Positions 9,219 through 17,753 of a stretch of 64,000 nt of DNA are shown here, one piece after another. The notes below the pieces were generated by a model. That model did no database searches. It saw only the letters and a program-made list of their open reading frames with translations, and had not been told where the DNA came from. The DNA is taken from NCBI RefSeq assembly GCF_965222285.1, contig NZ_OZ244942.1, forward strand, positions 2,852,001 to 2,916,000, written 5' to 3'. How positions within the stretch are numbered: the stretch's first letter is position 1; every line of letters starts with the position of its first letter. This stretch comes from Tepidicaulis sp002389665. GTDB lineage: Bacteria; Pseudomonadota; Alphaproteobacteria; Parvibaculales; Parvibaculaceae. A program made the translations under genes and the position numbers.

Positions 9219-12200
9219 ATGACACAGTTTCACTTCCTCCTGCCCGACTTCTCCGAAGTTCATGAACATGCCGCCAAGGCGGAAGCCCTCGCATTGTCTG
9301 ACCCGCGAGGAGCCTCTTTCTACGCGCGCTTGGCGCTCGAAGTTGCAGTCAAGTGGATGTATGCGCATGACCGAACGCTGCGCTCACCATATGAATCGAC
9401 GCTCTCAGCCTTGATACACGAACCGACGTTCCGCCAACTTGTCGGCAATGGTCTCGTCACTAAAGCCAAGTTGATCAAGGATTTGGGAAACTTTGCCGTC
9501 CATGAGACGAAGCCAGTCGCCCCAGCGCGCGCCGTCACGGCGTTGAAGGAGCTATTTCATGTTTCCTACTGGCTGGCGCGGACCTATGGACGCACCGCAA
9601 AGCCAGAGCCTGGCCTTCAGTTCGATGGCAACAAGCTAGAGAAGACAGTCACGATCACGGCCAGCACGGTCCAGCAGATTAAGAAACTTCGTGAGCGCTT
9701 TGACGATCATCAGAAGGAACTGGAGAAGGAAAAAGCTGCTCGCCTGAAGAGCGATGGCGACCGCTTGAAGCTGGAAAGCGAAATTAAGCGACTTCAGGAT
9801 GAGATCGCGAAGGTCAAGAAAGCCAATCAGGCCATTCCCGACGGTCATGACTACAACGAGGCGGAAACACGCGACGCTTTCATTGACCTGTTGCTTCGCG
9901 AGGCGGGCTGGGCACTCGACCAACCTGAAGACACCGAATACCCCGTCACCGGTATGCCAAACAATACCGGCGATGGATTTGTCGATTATGTCCTGTGGGG
10001 TGATGATGGCAAGCCGTTGGGTCTGGTGGAAGCAAAGCGTACACGACGCGATCCGCGCGAAGGCCAGCGCCAAGCCGAGCTATATGCCGATGCGATGGCA
10101 CAAAAATTCGGCCAGCGCCCAATCATCTTCTACTCAAACGGATACGAGCATTGGATTTGGGACGATGAGCGCTATCCGCCGCGCTCCATCCAAGGCTTCC
10201 TGAAGAAAGATGAGCTGGCGCTTGCCATTCAACGCCGTTCGACACTGAAATCACTGGCTCCAGAAAACATCAATTCGGAAATCGTTGAGCGCTACTATCA
10301 AACACGGGCAATCCGCCGCATCGCCGAGGCGTTTGAGAAGGACAATCTGCGCAAGGGCCTTTTGGTGATGGCCACGGGGTCGGGCAAGACCCGCACTGTT
10401 ATTGCGCTATCCGATCTTCTGATGCGTGCCAATTGGGCGCGGCGCATCTTGTTCCTGGCCGACCGCGTGGCTTTGGTCAATCAGGCGGCGGGCGCTTTTA
10501 AGAAGTTTTTGCCTCAAGCATCGCCTGTAAATCTAGTGACCGACAAGACGGCCCATGGCCGTGTCTACGTCTCTACCTATCCCACAATGATGGGGCTGAT
10601 TGATGAAACTAAAGGCGATGTTCGCCGGTTCGGGCCTGGTCATTTCGATCTGATTATCATCGATGAGGCCCATCGCTCCGTTTACCGGAAGTACAAGGCG
10701 ATCTTCGACTATTTCGACAGCCTCCTGGTCGGCCTGACAGCCACGCCGAAAGATGAGGTGGACCGCGATACCTATTCTCTCTTCGATCTCGAACGCGGTG
10801 TTCCGACAGACGCTTACGGATTGGATGAAGCTGTTCGCGATGGATTCTTGGTACCACCGAAGGCAGTTTCAGTCCCGCTCAAGTTTCAGCGGCAGGGAAT
10901 CAGTTACGATGAACTTTCCGAGGAAGAGAAAGAAGCTTGGGACGCCATCGAGTGGGATGAAGACGGTACGGTTCCAGCCCGCATCGAGGCGGCTGCGGTC
11001 AACAAGTGGCTCTTCAACGAAGATACGGTCGATAAGGTTCTAGAACATGTGATGACGCATGGCCTGAAGGTGGCCGATGGCGACCGACTGGGTAAGACCA
11101 TCATCTTCGCCAAAAACCATGACCATGCACAATTCATTGCAGAACGATTCGACGCGAATTATCCGCATCTCGCAGGCAAGTTCGCCCGCGTCATCGACTT
11201 CAAGACCGAGTATGCGCAGTCCCTGATAGACGACTTCTCGTCCCCCGACAAAGCGCCACATATCGCAATATCCGTTGATATGCTGGACACCGGCATTGAC
11301 GTGCCAGAGGTAGTCAATCTCGTCTTCTTTAAGATCGTCCGCTCAAAAACCAAATTTTGGCAGATGATTGGACGGGGAACGCGCTTGTGTTCCGATCTCT
11401 TCGGAGTAGGTAAGGATAAAGAATATTTTCTCGTTTTCGATTTTTGCCAAAACTTTGAGTTTTTTAACCAGAACCCTGATTTTACAGAAGGCTCTTCGGC
11501 GGCATCTCTTGGCGAACGCATATTCGCCACTCGCGTCGAATTGGCCGGAGAACTAGGCAGCAAGAAAGCGGCAAAAGACGACATTCATGAATTGAGGAGT
11601 GATGTCATTGCCCTCCTTCGGGAGGAAGTGAACGGGATGAATGTCGACAACTTCGTCGTCCGCCCCAAACGCCGTCTTGTTGAGAAGTATCAGAGCGATA
11701 GGCCGTGGCAGAATCTTGGCATCGAAGAGCGGACGGAGCTGATCCAGGAGATCGCTGGATTGCCAACTGCGACAGTTGACGATGATATCGACGCCAAGCG
11801 CTTCGATTACCTAATTCTGCTGACTCAGCTTTCTGTGCTGCGCACCGAGAAAAGCTTCGCCGCCTATAAGTCGAGAATCATCAAGCTCGCATCGTTGCTT
11901 GAGACAGAAGCCAGCAACGTGCCCATGGTGAAGGAACAGATGGACTTCATTCTTGAAGTTCAAACCGACGAGTTTTGGCAGGACATTACCCTGCCTATGC
12001 TGGAGGGAGTTCGCCGCCGCCTGAGAGGTTTGATCAAACTTATCGAAGTTAAGAAGCGTCCTCATGTCTATACCGATTTTGAAGATGAAATCGGCGATGC
12101 TGAAGAAGTGGAACTGGCGGGAGTGTCGGCCGGTACCGACATGCAAAGATTTCTGAAGAAAGCCCGGCACTTCTTGAAGGAGAATGAAAACCATATTGCC

Positions 12201-12605
12201 ATTCAGAAAGTTCGTCGCAATGAGCCGCTTACGGTGCAGGACCTCAGTGAGTTGGAGCGCCTGTTTCTCGAAGCAGGCGTTGCAGAGCCTGAAGATATCG
12301 TAGAGCTGAAGAAGAATAGCAGCCTCGGCCTTTTCATTCGGTCACTTGTGGGCTTGGAGCGAGAGGCAGCAAAAAAGGCCTTCGACGAGTTCTTGGCTCA
12401 TCGGACACCAACTGCCAATCAGATTGAGTTCGTCAATCTCATTATTGAGCATCTGACTGATCGAGGTGTGATGGAACCAGGACGTCTCTACGAAAGTCCA
12501 TTTACGGATTTAGATGTCTTGGGTGTGGAGGGTGTCTTTGAAAGTGCCGATGTTGTGGAATTGATCAACATTCTTGAGGACGTGCGCAAGCGGGCGACGG
12601 GTTAA
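9219..12605 (+). CDS. hsdR: Type I restriction endonuclease subunit
   Basis: This 1128-residue protein opens with a DUF4145-like helical domain (about 1-130) and a coiled coil (about 150-210). Next is the HSDR nuclease domain with VDYVLWGDDGKPLGLVEAKR (about 250-272, PD-ExK type), then the translocase: Walker A ATGSGKT (about 385-391), DEAH (about 482-485) and QMIGRGTRL. It cuts unmodified DNA after translocation. It is the last gene of the operon, with SD GAGAGGAAG upstream. The catalytic motifs are all present, so the restriction system appears functional. The N-terminal DUF4145 module marks the EcoR124-unrelated, longer HsdR subgroup. Confidence 0.96.
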   Translation: MTQFHFLLPDFSEVHEHAAKAEALALSDPRGASFYARLALEVAVKWMYAHDRTLRSPYESTLSALIHEPTFRQLVGNGLVTKAKLIKDLGNFAVHETKPVAPARAVTALKELFHVSYWLARTYGRTAKPEPGLQFDGNKLEKTVTITASTVQQIKKLRERFDDHQKELEKEKAARLKSDGDRLKLESEIKRLQDEIAKVKKANQAIPDGHDYNEAETRDAFIDLLLREAGWALDQPEDTEYPVTGMPNNTGDGFVDYVLWGDDGKPLGLVEAKRTRRDPREGQRQAELYADAMAQKFGQRPIIFYSNGYEHWIWDDERYPPRSIQGFLKKDELALAIQRRSTLKSLAPENINSEIVERYYQTRAIRRIAEAFEKDNLRKGLLVMATGSGKTRTVIALSDLLMRANWARRILFLADRVALVNQAAGAFKKFLPQASPVNLVTDKTAHGRVYVSTYPTMMGLIDETKGDVRRFGPGHFDLIIIDEAHRSVYRKYKAIFDYFDSLLVGLTATPKDEVDRDTYSLFDLERGVPTDAYGLDEAVRDGFLVPPKAVSVPLKFQRQGISYDELSEEEKEAWDAIEWDEDGTVPARIEAAAVNKWLFNEDTVDKVLEHVMTHGLKVADGDRLGKTIIFAKNHDHAQFIAERFDANYPHLAGKFARVIDFKTEYAQSLIDDFSSPDKAPHIAISVDMLDTGIDVPEVVNLVFFKIVRSKTKFWQMIGRGTRLCSDLFGVGKDKEYFLVFDFCQNFEFFNQNPDFTEGSSAASLGERIFATRVELAGELGSKKAAKDDIHELRSDVIALLREEVNGMNVDNFVVRPKRRLVEKYQSDRPWQNLGIEERTELIQEIAGLPTATVDDDIDAKRFDYLILLTQLSVLRTEKSFAAYKSRIIKLASLLETEASNVPMVKEQMDFILEVQTDEFWQDITLPMLEGVRRRLRGLIKLIEVKKRPHVYTDFEDEIGDAEEVELAGVSAGTDMQRFLKKARHFLKENENHIAIQKVRRNEPLTVQDLSELERLFLEAGVAEPEDIVELKKNSSLGLFIRSLVGLEREAAKKAFDEFLAHRTPTANQIEFVNLIIEHLTDRGVMEPGRLYESPFTDLDVLGVEGVFESADVVELINILEDVRKRATG

Positions 12606-12674
12606 GCACGTTCAATAGGAGAAGTGGGCTGCGCCAAAGCCTTCTCAAAAACGCGAGAAGCATAAGCGGTATTA

Positions 12675-12697
12675 GAGGCCGCCTAAACGGCGGCCTC
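12675..12697. terminator. Hairpin between convergent hsdR and ardC
   Basis: The arms GAGGCCGCC and GGCGGCCTC enclose a 5-nt loop and include the ardC stop codon. There is no strong T run on either side, so it may be an imperfect terminator or an mRNA 3' stabiliser. Confidence 0.4.
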
Positions 12698-13594
12698 AGT
12701 CGTGCGGGACTGAAGGTTGCTGAGATAATCGGCCGCCTTGCTGGCCTGACTCGCCGCAGTGAAGATGGCCTTCTTGTCGGCCCTCATCACTTCAAGCCAA
12801 TGGCCCAGGTATGCGGCATGATCCGCGCGCGGCTCCAATGAGATGCCAAGCTCGGCACACAGGAACGCAGCGCCCAGTTCGGCCACAAGCTCTTCCATCG
12901 CATAGGCGTTGTCGCCGAACCGCTTGCCGAACTGTCGGTCACACCGGTTAGATGCGCCGGTCCAGTGGGTCAGCTCGTGCAACAGCACCGAGTAGTAGCT
13001 CTCGGTAGCGGTACTGGTCTCAGTGCCAAGGAAGCGGCTCTGCTCCGGCACCTGAATGGCATCCGAAATGCGGTCGTAGTAGGCCCGTTCGCCACCATGG
13101 CGGATAGTCGCTCCGGTCGCCTGGATATAAGTTTCGGCATGGGCGATAGCCTCGGCGGGATTGGCCGGTAGGGGCTCTTCCGGCAGGGTGAAACCATCCA
13201 CCTGATCGGCGTTGAAAACGTAGCTTGCTTTGGCAACGAAGCGCTTACCACCATCATCGTCGGCGTCGATTGCGTTGTCGCCCTCAAGCTCCTTGTAGAA
13301 GACCACAAAGCTGGACTTTTCGCCTTTGCGAACCTGTGCGCCGACAGATTGCCACTGGCGGTATGTGCCCCAGAGGCCGGACGAGAAGCCCGTCAATTCA
13401 GCCGAAGCCCAGAGGCTAATCACGTTCACGCCCCGATAGTGCGCGCCGGTGGCGACGTTCTGCGGCCGGTGGGACGCGAAGCTGCTGCGATGCCAAGGCA
13501 TCTGGAATGTCCCCTGCCCGGCTTCGATGGCGGCGACGATGCGGTCAGTGACCTGGCTGTAAACGTCTGCCCGTTGGTTGCTCTTATATGTCAT
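12683..13594 (-). CDS. ardC: ArdC-family anti-restriction protein
   Basis: The protein has an N-terminal ssDNA-binding domain (RADVYSQVTDRIVAAIEAGQGTFQMPWH...YRGVNVISLW; about 1-120) and a C-terminal zincin-like metallopeptidase domain with HELTHWTG. ArdC proteins ride on conjugative elements and protect incoming DNA from host restriction. The frame is open 288 bp further upstream, but ATG 13594 has AAAGGAGG 8 nt before it and begins at the family N-terminus, giving 303 residues. Its presence beside an active-looking type I system fits an island that must enter cells carrying restriction systems. Confidence 0.93.
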   Translation of the reverse strand: MTYKSNQRADVYSQVTDRIVAAIEAGQGTFQMPWHRSSFASHRPQNVATGAHYRGVNVISLWASAELTGFSSGLWGTYRQWQSVGAQVRKGEKSSFVVFYKELEGDNAIDADDDGGKRFVAKASYVFNADQVDGFTLPEEPLPANPAEAIAHAETYIQATGATIRHGGERAYYDRISDAIQVPEQSRFLGTETSTATESYYSVLLHELTHWTGASNRCDRQFGKRFGDNAYAMEELVAELGAAFLCAELGISLEPRADHAAYLGHWLEVMRADKKAIFTAASQASKAADYLSNLQSRTTEAAV

Positions 13595-14111
13595 GTGTCG
13601 ATCCTCCTTTTGCGGTTGGGAGCCGCACGCTTCGCGGCCTTGTGAGGCCAAAGCGCAGCGGAGGACCGGAGGCGGCATTCCGCAGGAACCGAAACACAGT
13701 GGAGGACGGCAAGGACGGCGCTTTTTGCAGCGCGAGGAATGGCGCACGCCGTGCGCCAGGGGAAAAAGCAACGTCACACGCCGTTGCCCATACGGGACTC
13801 GATGCGATGGTCCGAACACATAAGGACGTGAATGCGCGACTCTCGTCTGAACCGCTGGAGGTCGCCACAACACACGCATCAACAGGCAGCTACGGCCATT
13901 ACTCGGCAGCTAGATGCAAGGCAGAGAGTGCGGGGGAAATTCAACGAAGCTGGCTAGCGAAGCCCTGCCTTGCTACGCGGATATTCCTCGGCTCCAGCCA
14001 CAGATAGGGCGGCGAGCGTGGTGATAAACCGAGAGGGAAGTTGACGCGGACACAAGGGCAAAGCCTTAAGGGCGAGCAAGCATAGCTTTCGAAATCCGGG
14101 TCGCTTCCGCG
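13595..14111. other. 517-bp stretch without a convincing gene
   Basis: Open frames here lack ribosome-binding sites and protein-like composition. The stretch holds a perfect GGCGCAC-gcc-GTGCGCC hairpin (13741-13757) and repeated GGAGGAC words (around 13662 and 13701) in the ardC leader. It probably contains the ardC promoter and untranslated leader; nothing else can be supported. Confidence 0.5.
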
Positions 14112-15032
14112 TCAGCTGGTAGCAACTCGCTGTATCTCTTTGCGCTGCTGAGCGTGCTTCTCCGGATCGCCCGTCTTGAGCTTCGTTAGATTCAGCAACT
14201 TCCATTTGACCGCTGGAAGGTCAGCGGCACCCGGCAACCCGATCAGATCGAAATCCGGTGTTGTATCGTGCACGGACAGAAGGAAGTCCGTTGCACGCGT
14301 GTCCAGACGTGCCTGAATATCGGCAATGAGCTGGGCCCTGGTTTCAACCAATTCGTCCAGCGGTATCGGGTCCCTCGTCATGCCTTCAAACTCATGTCTG
14401 TACGGCGCATCGAGGTTCACAAGACCGGGGTTCAGCAATTCGTGGATCGGACGATTTGAGCTAACGAGATAGACAAGGAAGGTACGGAAGAGCTCATCCG
14501 TGAGGCCTTCATTGTCGTAGAGAAGCTTCACGTCATAGAGGTCGCGGGGGTGCTGCCGATCAAGAGCGGCTACCAGCTTGCCGCCGAAGAGGTCGGCAAA
14601 CGAGACGACTTGCATTTCGGCGAACCCGTAGCGCTCTTCAACGCTCGGGGAGACGGTTTTCAACTCGTGTGCATTGACCGTTCCGCGCATAACCGGCGAG
14701 GTTTCGATCTTCACATCGACATTAGCCTGGGTAACCAGAATCCGCGTGTCACCGCCGCCACCGCCATCTACCCGTCGAACGCGGGCACCGCTGAGGCTTT
14801 GCTGCAAGTCGGTACCGATGCGCTCCAGCGTGGCATCTATCTCAGTCAGAGTTTCAGCTCTGTCCTTTATGGGCAGATAGGTGAGGTCTATATCGACCGA
14901 CAAGCGGGGCATATCGCGGTAGAACAAATTGATCGCCGTGCCGCCTTTGAGGGCAAAGACTTTCTCCTTTGCCACGAACGGGAGAACCCGGACGAGCAAC
15001 TGCACTTGCGCATCGAAGGTCTCACGAGCCAT
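14112..15032 (-). CDS. abiEii: AbiEii nucleotidyltransferase toxin
   Basis: The protein has the DUF1814 nucleotidyltransferase signature GGTAINLFYRDMPRLSVDID: GG at 30-31 and the metal pair D47/D49 from the chosen start. AbiEii toxins of the AbiE system block growth, reversibly, and protect against phage. The frame is open to 15059, but ATG 15032 (MARETFDAQ) has AAGGA 8 nt upstream and overlaps the antitoxin stop by only 11 bp, giving 306 residues. The following region (FADLFGGKLVAALDRQHPRDLYDVKLL) is typical of the family. It is translationally coupled to abiEi, as expected for a type IV toxin-antitoxin pair. Confidence 0.93.
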   Translation of the reverse strand: MARETFDAQVQLLVRVLPFVAKEKVFALKGGTAINLFYRDMPRLSVDIDLTYLPIKDRAETLTEIDATLERIGTDLQQSLSGARVRRVDGGGGGDTRILVTQANVDVKIETSPVMRGTVNAHELKTVSPSVEERYGFAEMQVVSFADLFGGKLVAALDRQHPRDLYDVKLLYDNEGLTDELFRTFLVYLVSSNRPIHELLNPGLVNLDAPYRHEFEGMTRDPIPLDELVETRAQLIADIQARLDTRATDFLLSVHDTTPDFDLIGLPGAADLPAVKWKLLNLTKLKTGDPEKHAQQRKEIQRVATS

Positions 15033-15864
15033 CGGCGTCATCCTTGTAGCTCGCGACAAACTCGGGAGGCACGGTTATGCGGTAGACGGGGTGGAGCTTT
15101 CCGCCTTTCACAAGCGAGCGGTCCCCGCGTCCGAAATTGATCTCTCGTTTGTCGAGATGCTTGCGCCATGCATGATTGTGGCGATCGGCAAAAACAAAGA
15201 ACAGCCGAACCACTTTGATTTTCTTGCAAGCCTTAAGCAGCACCATAAGCTTGCGAGGGCTTAGGTTGACCAGCCCCTCAAACGCCATGTCGACGGTATG
15301 AAAGCTTTGCTCGTCCGGCAGCTCGTCTATGGCTTCGAGGATCGCCCGTTCGGGCGATGAAGATATCATCGACCAACGCCACCATGGCGATGCCTCTTCC
15401 TGCCCGCCCGGTTTGCCCGTTATCTCGTCAAGGCCTGTTGTCGAAGTGTCGAAGAGATTGCAATTGCGCGTCTCAAAGCGCGCGCGCGCGGGCACCTTCC
15501 GGATCCAGCCGGGTATCTCGTTGCCATAGAGAAAAACTGTCTCATTGCCGCTTATGGACAGGTAGTGGGCGTGACCATGGAGCCTTAGTGCTGTCATGCC
15601 CCCGACATGGAGTTCGTAGTTCATTATTCTTTGCAGCGAGAGAACGACGATCTCCCAGTCCTTTACGACCTCGCGCTCCTCTCCCCGCCGATACGGCCTC
15701 CGATAGACGCCGTGGGCCACATGCTCCAACCAACCACGCGATTTGTACTTGTGGATGGAAGAACGGCCGACCTCATGCTTTGCCAGCCAACGGGAATCGA
15801 CCAGAAATCCAGGCGGCACAGCCTCAAGAACGCTCTTTAAGTTATCTTTGTTTTGTTCGCTCAT
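15022..15864 (-). CDS. abiEi: AbiEi antitoxin and transcription repressor
   Basis: This 280-residue protein begins with a winged-helix DNA-binding domain (LVDSRWLAKHEVGRSSIHKYKSRGWLEHVAHGVYRRP). It continues with the AbiEi C-terminal domain (YELHVGGMTALRLHGHAHYL; ERAILEAIDEL) that neutralises the toxin. In-frame TTG 15873 is possible but ATG 15864 is preferred. No Shine-Dalgarno is visible, and a good promoter places the transcript start almost at the ATG, so the mRNA may be leaderless. AbiEi proteins bind inverted repeats in their own promoter; a candidate lies at 15927-15943. Confidence 0.92.
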   Translation of the reverse strand: MSEQNKDNLKSVLEAVPPGFLVDSRWLAKHEVGRSSIHKYKSRGWLEHVAHGVYRRPYRRGEEREVVKDWEIVVLSLQRIMNYELHVGGMTALRLHGHAHYLSISGNETVFLYGNEIPGWIRKVPARARFETRNCNLFDTSTTGLDEITGKPGGQEEASPWWRWSMISSSPERAILEAIDELPDEQSFHTVDMAFEGLVNLSPRKLMVLLKACKKIKVVRLFFVFADRHNHAWRKHLDKREINFGRGDRSLVKGGKLHPVYRITVPPEFVASYKDDADGS

Positions 15865-15871
15865 AGGAAAC

Positions 15872-15900
15872 AAAATACAGGGATTTCAAAGCAGCATCAA
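15872..15900 (-). promoter_or_regulatory. Candidate promoter of abiEi-abiEii (leaderless transcript)
   Basis: On the minus strand TTGATG (15895-15900), a 17-bp spacer and TATTTT (15872-15877). Transcription would start about 7 nt on, within a base or two of the ATG at 15864, which fits the missing ribosome-binding site. Confidence 0.5.
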
Positions 15901-15926
15901 GAAACACTTTGAAAAACACTGAATAT

Positions 15927-15943
15927 GTTCTCCATATGAGAAC
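15927..15943. promoter_or_regulatory. Candidate AbiEi operator
   Basis: A perfect inverted repeat GTTCTC-catat-GAGAAC lies 27 bp upstream of the -35 box of the abiE promoter and only 8 bp from the end of the neighbouring gene. Autoregulation by AbiEi at inverted repeats is known for the family; the match to this site is inference. Confidence 0.5.
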
Positions 15944-15950
15944 AAATCAC

Positions 15951-16928
15951 TCATTTTTCAAAGACACCACTTAGAGGCATTAAAGCCAACTCTTCCTCGG
16001 CAAAAAGAGCTTCCGTCAGGGCAGGATTTTGGTGAACCGCTGAGGTAATACCTTCCTCGCTCAAACCCTCCCGGGTTAGGCGCAGCCAGGCCAACGACCG
16101 GACGCAATGCCAGCCGGAAGGGCTGTCCTCGAAGGCCACCGCCAGCCGCCTCGCGAGATAGGGTGAAGGTCCATGGCTGCCATAGGGCCCTGCCCCCATG
16201 AGCGCTTTCAGGGCCTGCCGGGGCGAACTCCTTCGCGTCGCAAGCTCCTCAATAATCCGGCCCGCCGCGTCCTGCTCGCCATGCGGCTCAAATGCCTCAT
16301 AGAGACGCCGCCGCGCCCGCCGCGCGGCCGTCATAGCTTCCAGCCAATTGCGCCCCTCCCGAGGTGCTCCAGCCGTCACCGTCCCGTCTTCAATGCAGTG
16401 ACGAACTGTGTCGTCAAATAGCTGCCGAGCAAGGGTCGCCGACTGCACATCTGCCGGGGTCTTTGCCTGGCGCACGACCTGAGCCAAGTCCCGTCGAAAC
16501 AGGTCAAGGGGCTTCTGATCGGACGAACTCTCCTCAAAGTAATCTCTCATGCGATCAAGCATTGCAGAGGCGACCGGCTCTCGCACCAGATCGATCCCCT
16601 GCTCCGCCAGTCTGGTCTCGATCAGGGGCAAAGCATCTCGGATGTAGCGGGCTGCAACACGTCCACCGACGCGGACATGGTGCAACTCACGAGCCGTGTC
16701 GTAGTTGACGGCCATGGTCTTCTGGAGCCGCCGATAGACTTCCTGAAGTCCTGCGTGAATGGCGGCGGCAGCCTCCTCCTCTGTGCGAGGCGTCGGTTGA
16801 CCATCAGCCAGCTTGTCGAGAAAAGCCTGACGCGCCGCCTCCATATCGGGTTCAAGAGAGGAAGTTTGGCGCGCCCTGCGAAACATATCTTCGCCGCAAG
16901 GGTATGACAGCTCCGCATCACTCAACAA
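15951..16928 (-). CDS. Hypothetical protein downstream of a tyrosine recombinase
   Basis: I do not recognise this 325-residue protein. It is soluble, rich in Arg, Ala and Glu, mainly helical, and has no obvious catalytic motif; Cys are few. The start is probably TTG 16928 with GAAGG about 10 nt upstream; an internal ATG at residue 15 is the alternative. It begins 21 bp after the stop of the small tyrosine recombinase on the same strand, so the two are likely co-transcribed and may act together. Codon use matches its neighbours. Confidence 0.65.
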   Translation of the reverse strand: MLSDAELSYPCGEDMFRRARQTSSLEPDMEAARQAFLDKLADGQPTPRTEEEAAAAIHAGLQEVYRRLQKTMAVNYDTARELHHVRVGGRVAARYIRDALPLIETRLAEQGIDLVREPVASAMLDRMRDYFEESSSDQKPLDLFRRDLAQVVRQAKTPADVQSATLARQLFDDTVRHCIEDGTVTAGAPREGRNWLEAMTAARRARRRLYEAFEPHGEQDAAGRIIEELATRRSSPRQALKALMGAGPYGSHGPSPYLARRLAVAFEDSPSGWHCVRSLAWLRLTREGLSEEGITSAVHQNPALTEALFAEEELALMPLSGVFEK

Positions 16929-16949
16929 GAATTGCGTGCCCTTCTACCT

Positions 16950-17561
16950 CTAAAGTTCCAGCGCGTATAACTCCTGAATCTCTTCCGACTGGATGCAGAG
17001 GTAATCGAGCGTCTGCCGCTGCGTTGCATGACCGAACGCCTCCATCAGAAGTGGCAGCGCTGCCTTTCCCTGCATACGCTGGTGATACCCCCAGGTCTTC
17101 CGCAATGTGTGAGAACCGTAATTGCCTTTAAGTCCGGCTTCCGCACACCAGCGTTTGACCATCTGGCTGACCACACTCACCTGCAACGCCTCACCCGTCT
17201 TGTGAGATCGGAACAGGGGAGCCTCGGGAGAAGGGTCTGGGTGAACAGCGAGCCATTCCCGAATGGCGTTTACCACTGTCTGGTTGAGGGTGATGGCGCG
17301 GTAAGTCTGCGTTTTGCGCTGCTTCAACTCGAAGCGATCCCCTGCCCTCAAATGGGCAACATCCCCAACATGGATGGAGAGAAGTTCGTTCGCCCGGAAG
17401 GCTGTGTTGATGCCGAAAGTAAAAAGGCACAGGTCGCGCGGCGATCCTTCCCGCAATTTCTTGATGCGCCGAATGTCCGCAACACTGCGGATCGGCTCGA
17501 CTTTTATCGACGCGCCTGGAAGCGGGTGGTTGTTGTTCCGTGCCTTTGCTCGCGACCCCAA
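16950..17561 (-). CDS. Small tyrosine recombinase (catalytic domain only)
   Basis: The catalytic residues are readable: first Arg in GINTAFRANELL, Lys in the KQRKTQTYRAI hairpin, SHTLRKTWGYH with His and the second Arg, GHATQRQT, and Tyr in TLDYLCIQ. There is no N-terminal core-binding domain, as in short recombinases of about 180-200 residues. The frame is open to 17681, but TTG 17561 follows AGGAAAGGG at good spacing and gives 203 residues. An inverted repeat (17577-17606) sits directly upstream and may regulate it. It is distinct from the island integrase at 29014-30201. Confidence 0.82.
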   Translation of the reverse strand: MGSRAKARNNNHPLPGASIKVEPIRSVADIRRIKKLREGSPRDLCLFTFGINTAFRANELLSIHVGDVAHLRAGDRFELKQRKTQTYRAITLNQTVVNAIREWLAVHPDPSPEAPLFRSHKTGEALQVSVVSQMVKRWCAEAGLKGNYGSHTLRKTWGYHQRMQGKAALPLLMEAFGHATQRQTLDYLCIQSEEIQELYALEL

Positions 17562-17576
17562 TATGCCCTTTCCTCG

Positions 17577-17606
17577 AATATCAAGTTTTATCCAGAATTT
17601 GATATT
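17577..17606. promoter_or_regulatory. Inverted repeat upstream of the small recombinase gene
   Basis: AATATCAAG (17577-17585) and TTTGATATT (17598-17606) form an imperfect inverted repeat with a 12-bp centre, 16 bp before the recombinase start. It shares the word ATCAAGTTTT with the repeat at 17695-17726, so one protein may bind both. Confidence 0.45.
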
Positions 17607-17694
17607 ATTGGTTCTGCTTGCTGGCTGCACAAGGAAAACATGCAAGCTCACACAAAATATCTTCAGGGTATCAAATTTCACTCCGTAGACGGAT

Positions 17695-17726
17695 CGATAT
17701 CAAGTTTTGGATAGAAAACGATATCG
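17695..17726. promoter_or_regulatory. Inverted repeat upstream of the exported-protein genes
   Basis: CGATATC (17695-17701) and CGATATCG (17719-17726) flank AAGTTTTGGATAGAAAA. The centre shares ATCAAGTTTT with the site at 17577-17606. It lies 27 bp upstream of the lipoprotein start, where an operator would be expected. Confidence 0.45.
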
Positions 17727-17753
17727 TCCCCTACACCGTCACGGAGGTAAACC

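Noticed and set aside
13588..14007. 139-codon plus-strand frame upstream of ardC
   Set aside because: No ribosome-binding site, Arg/Ser-rich translation without domain features, and it overlaps the ardC start region.
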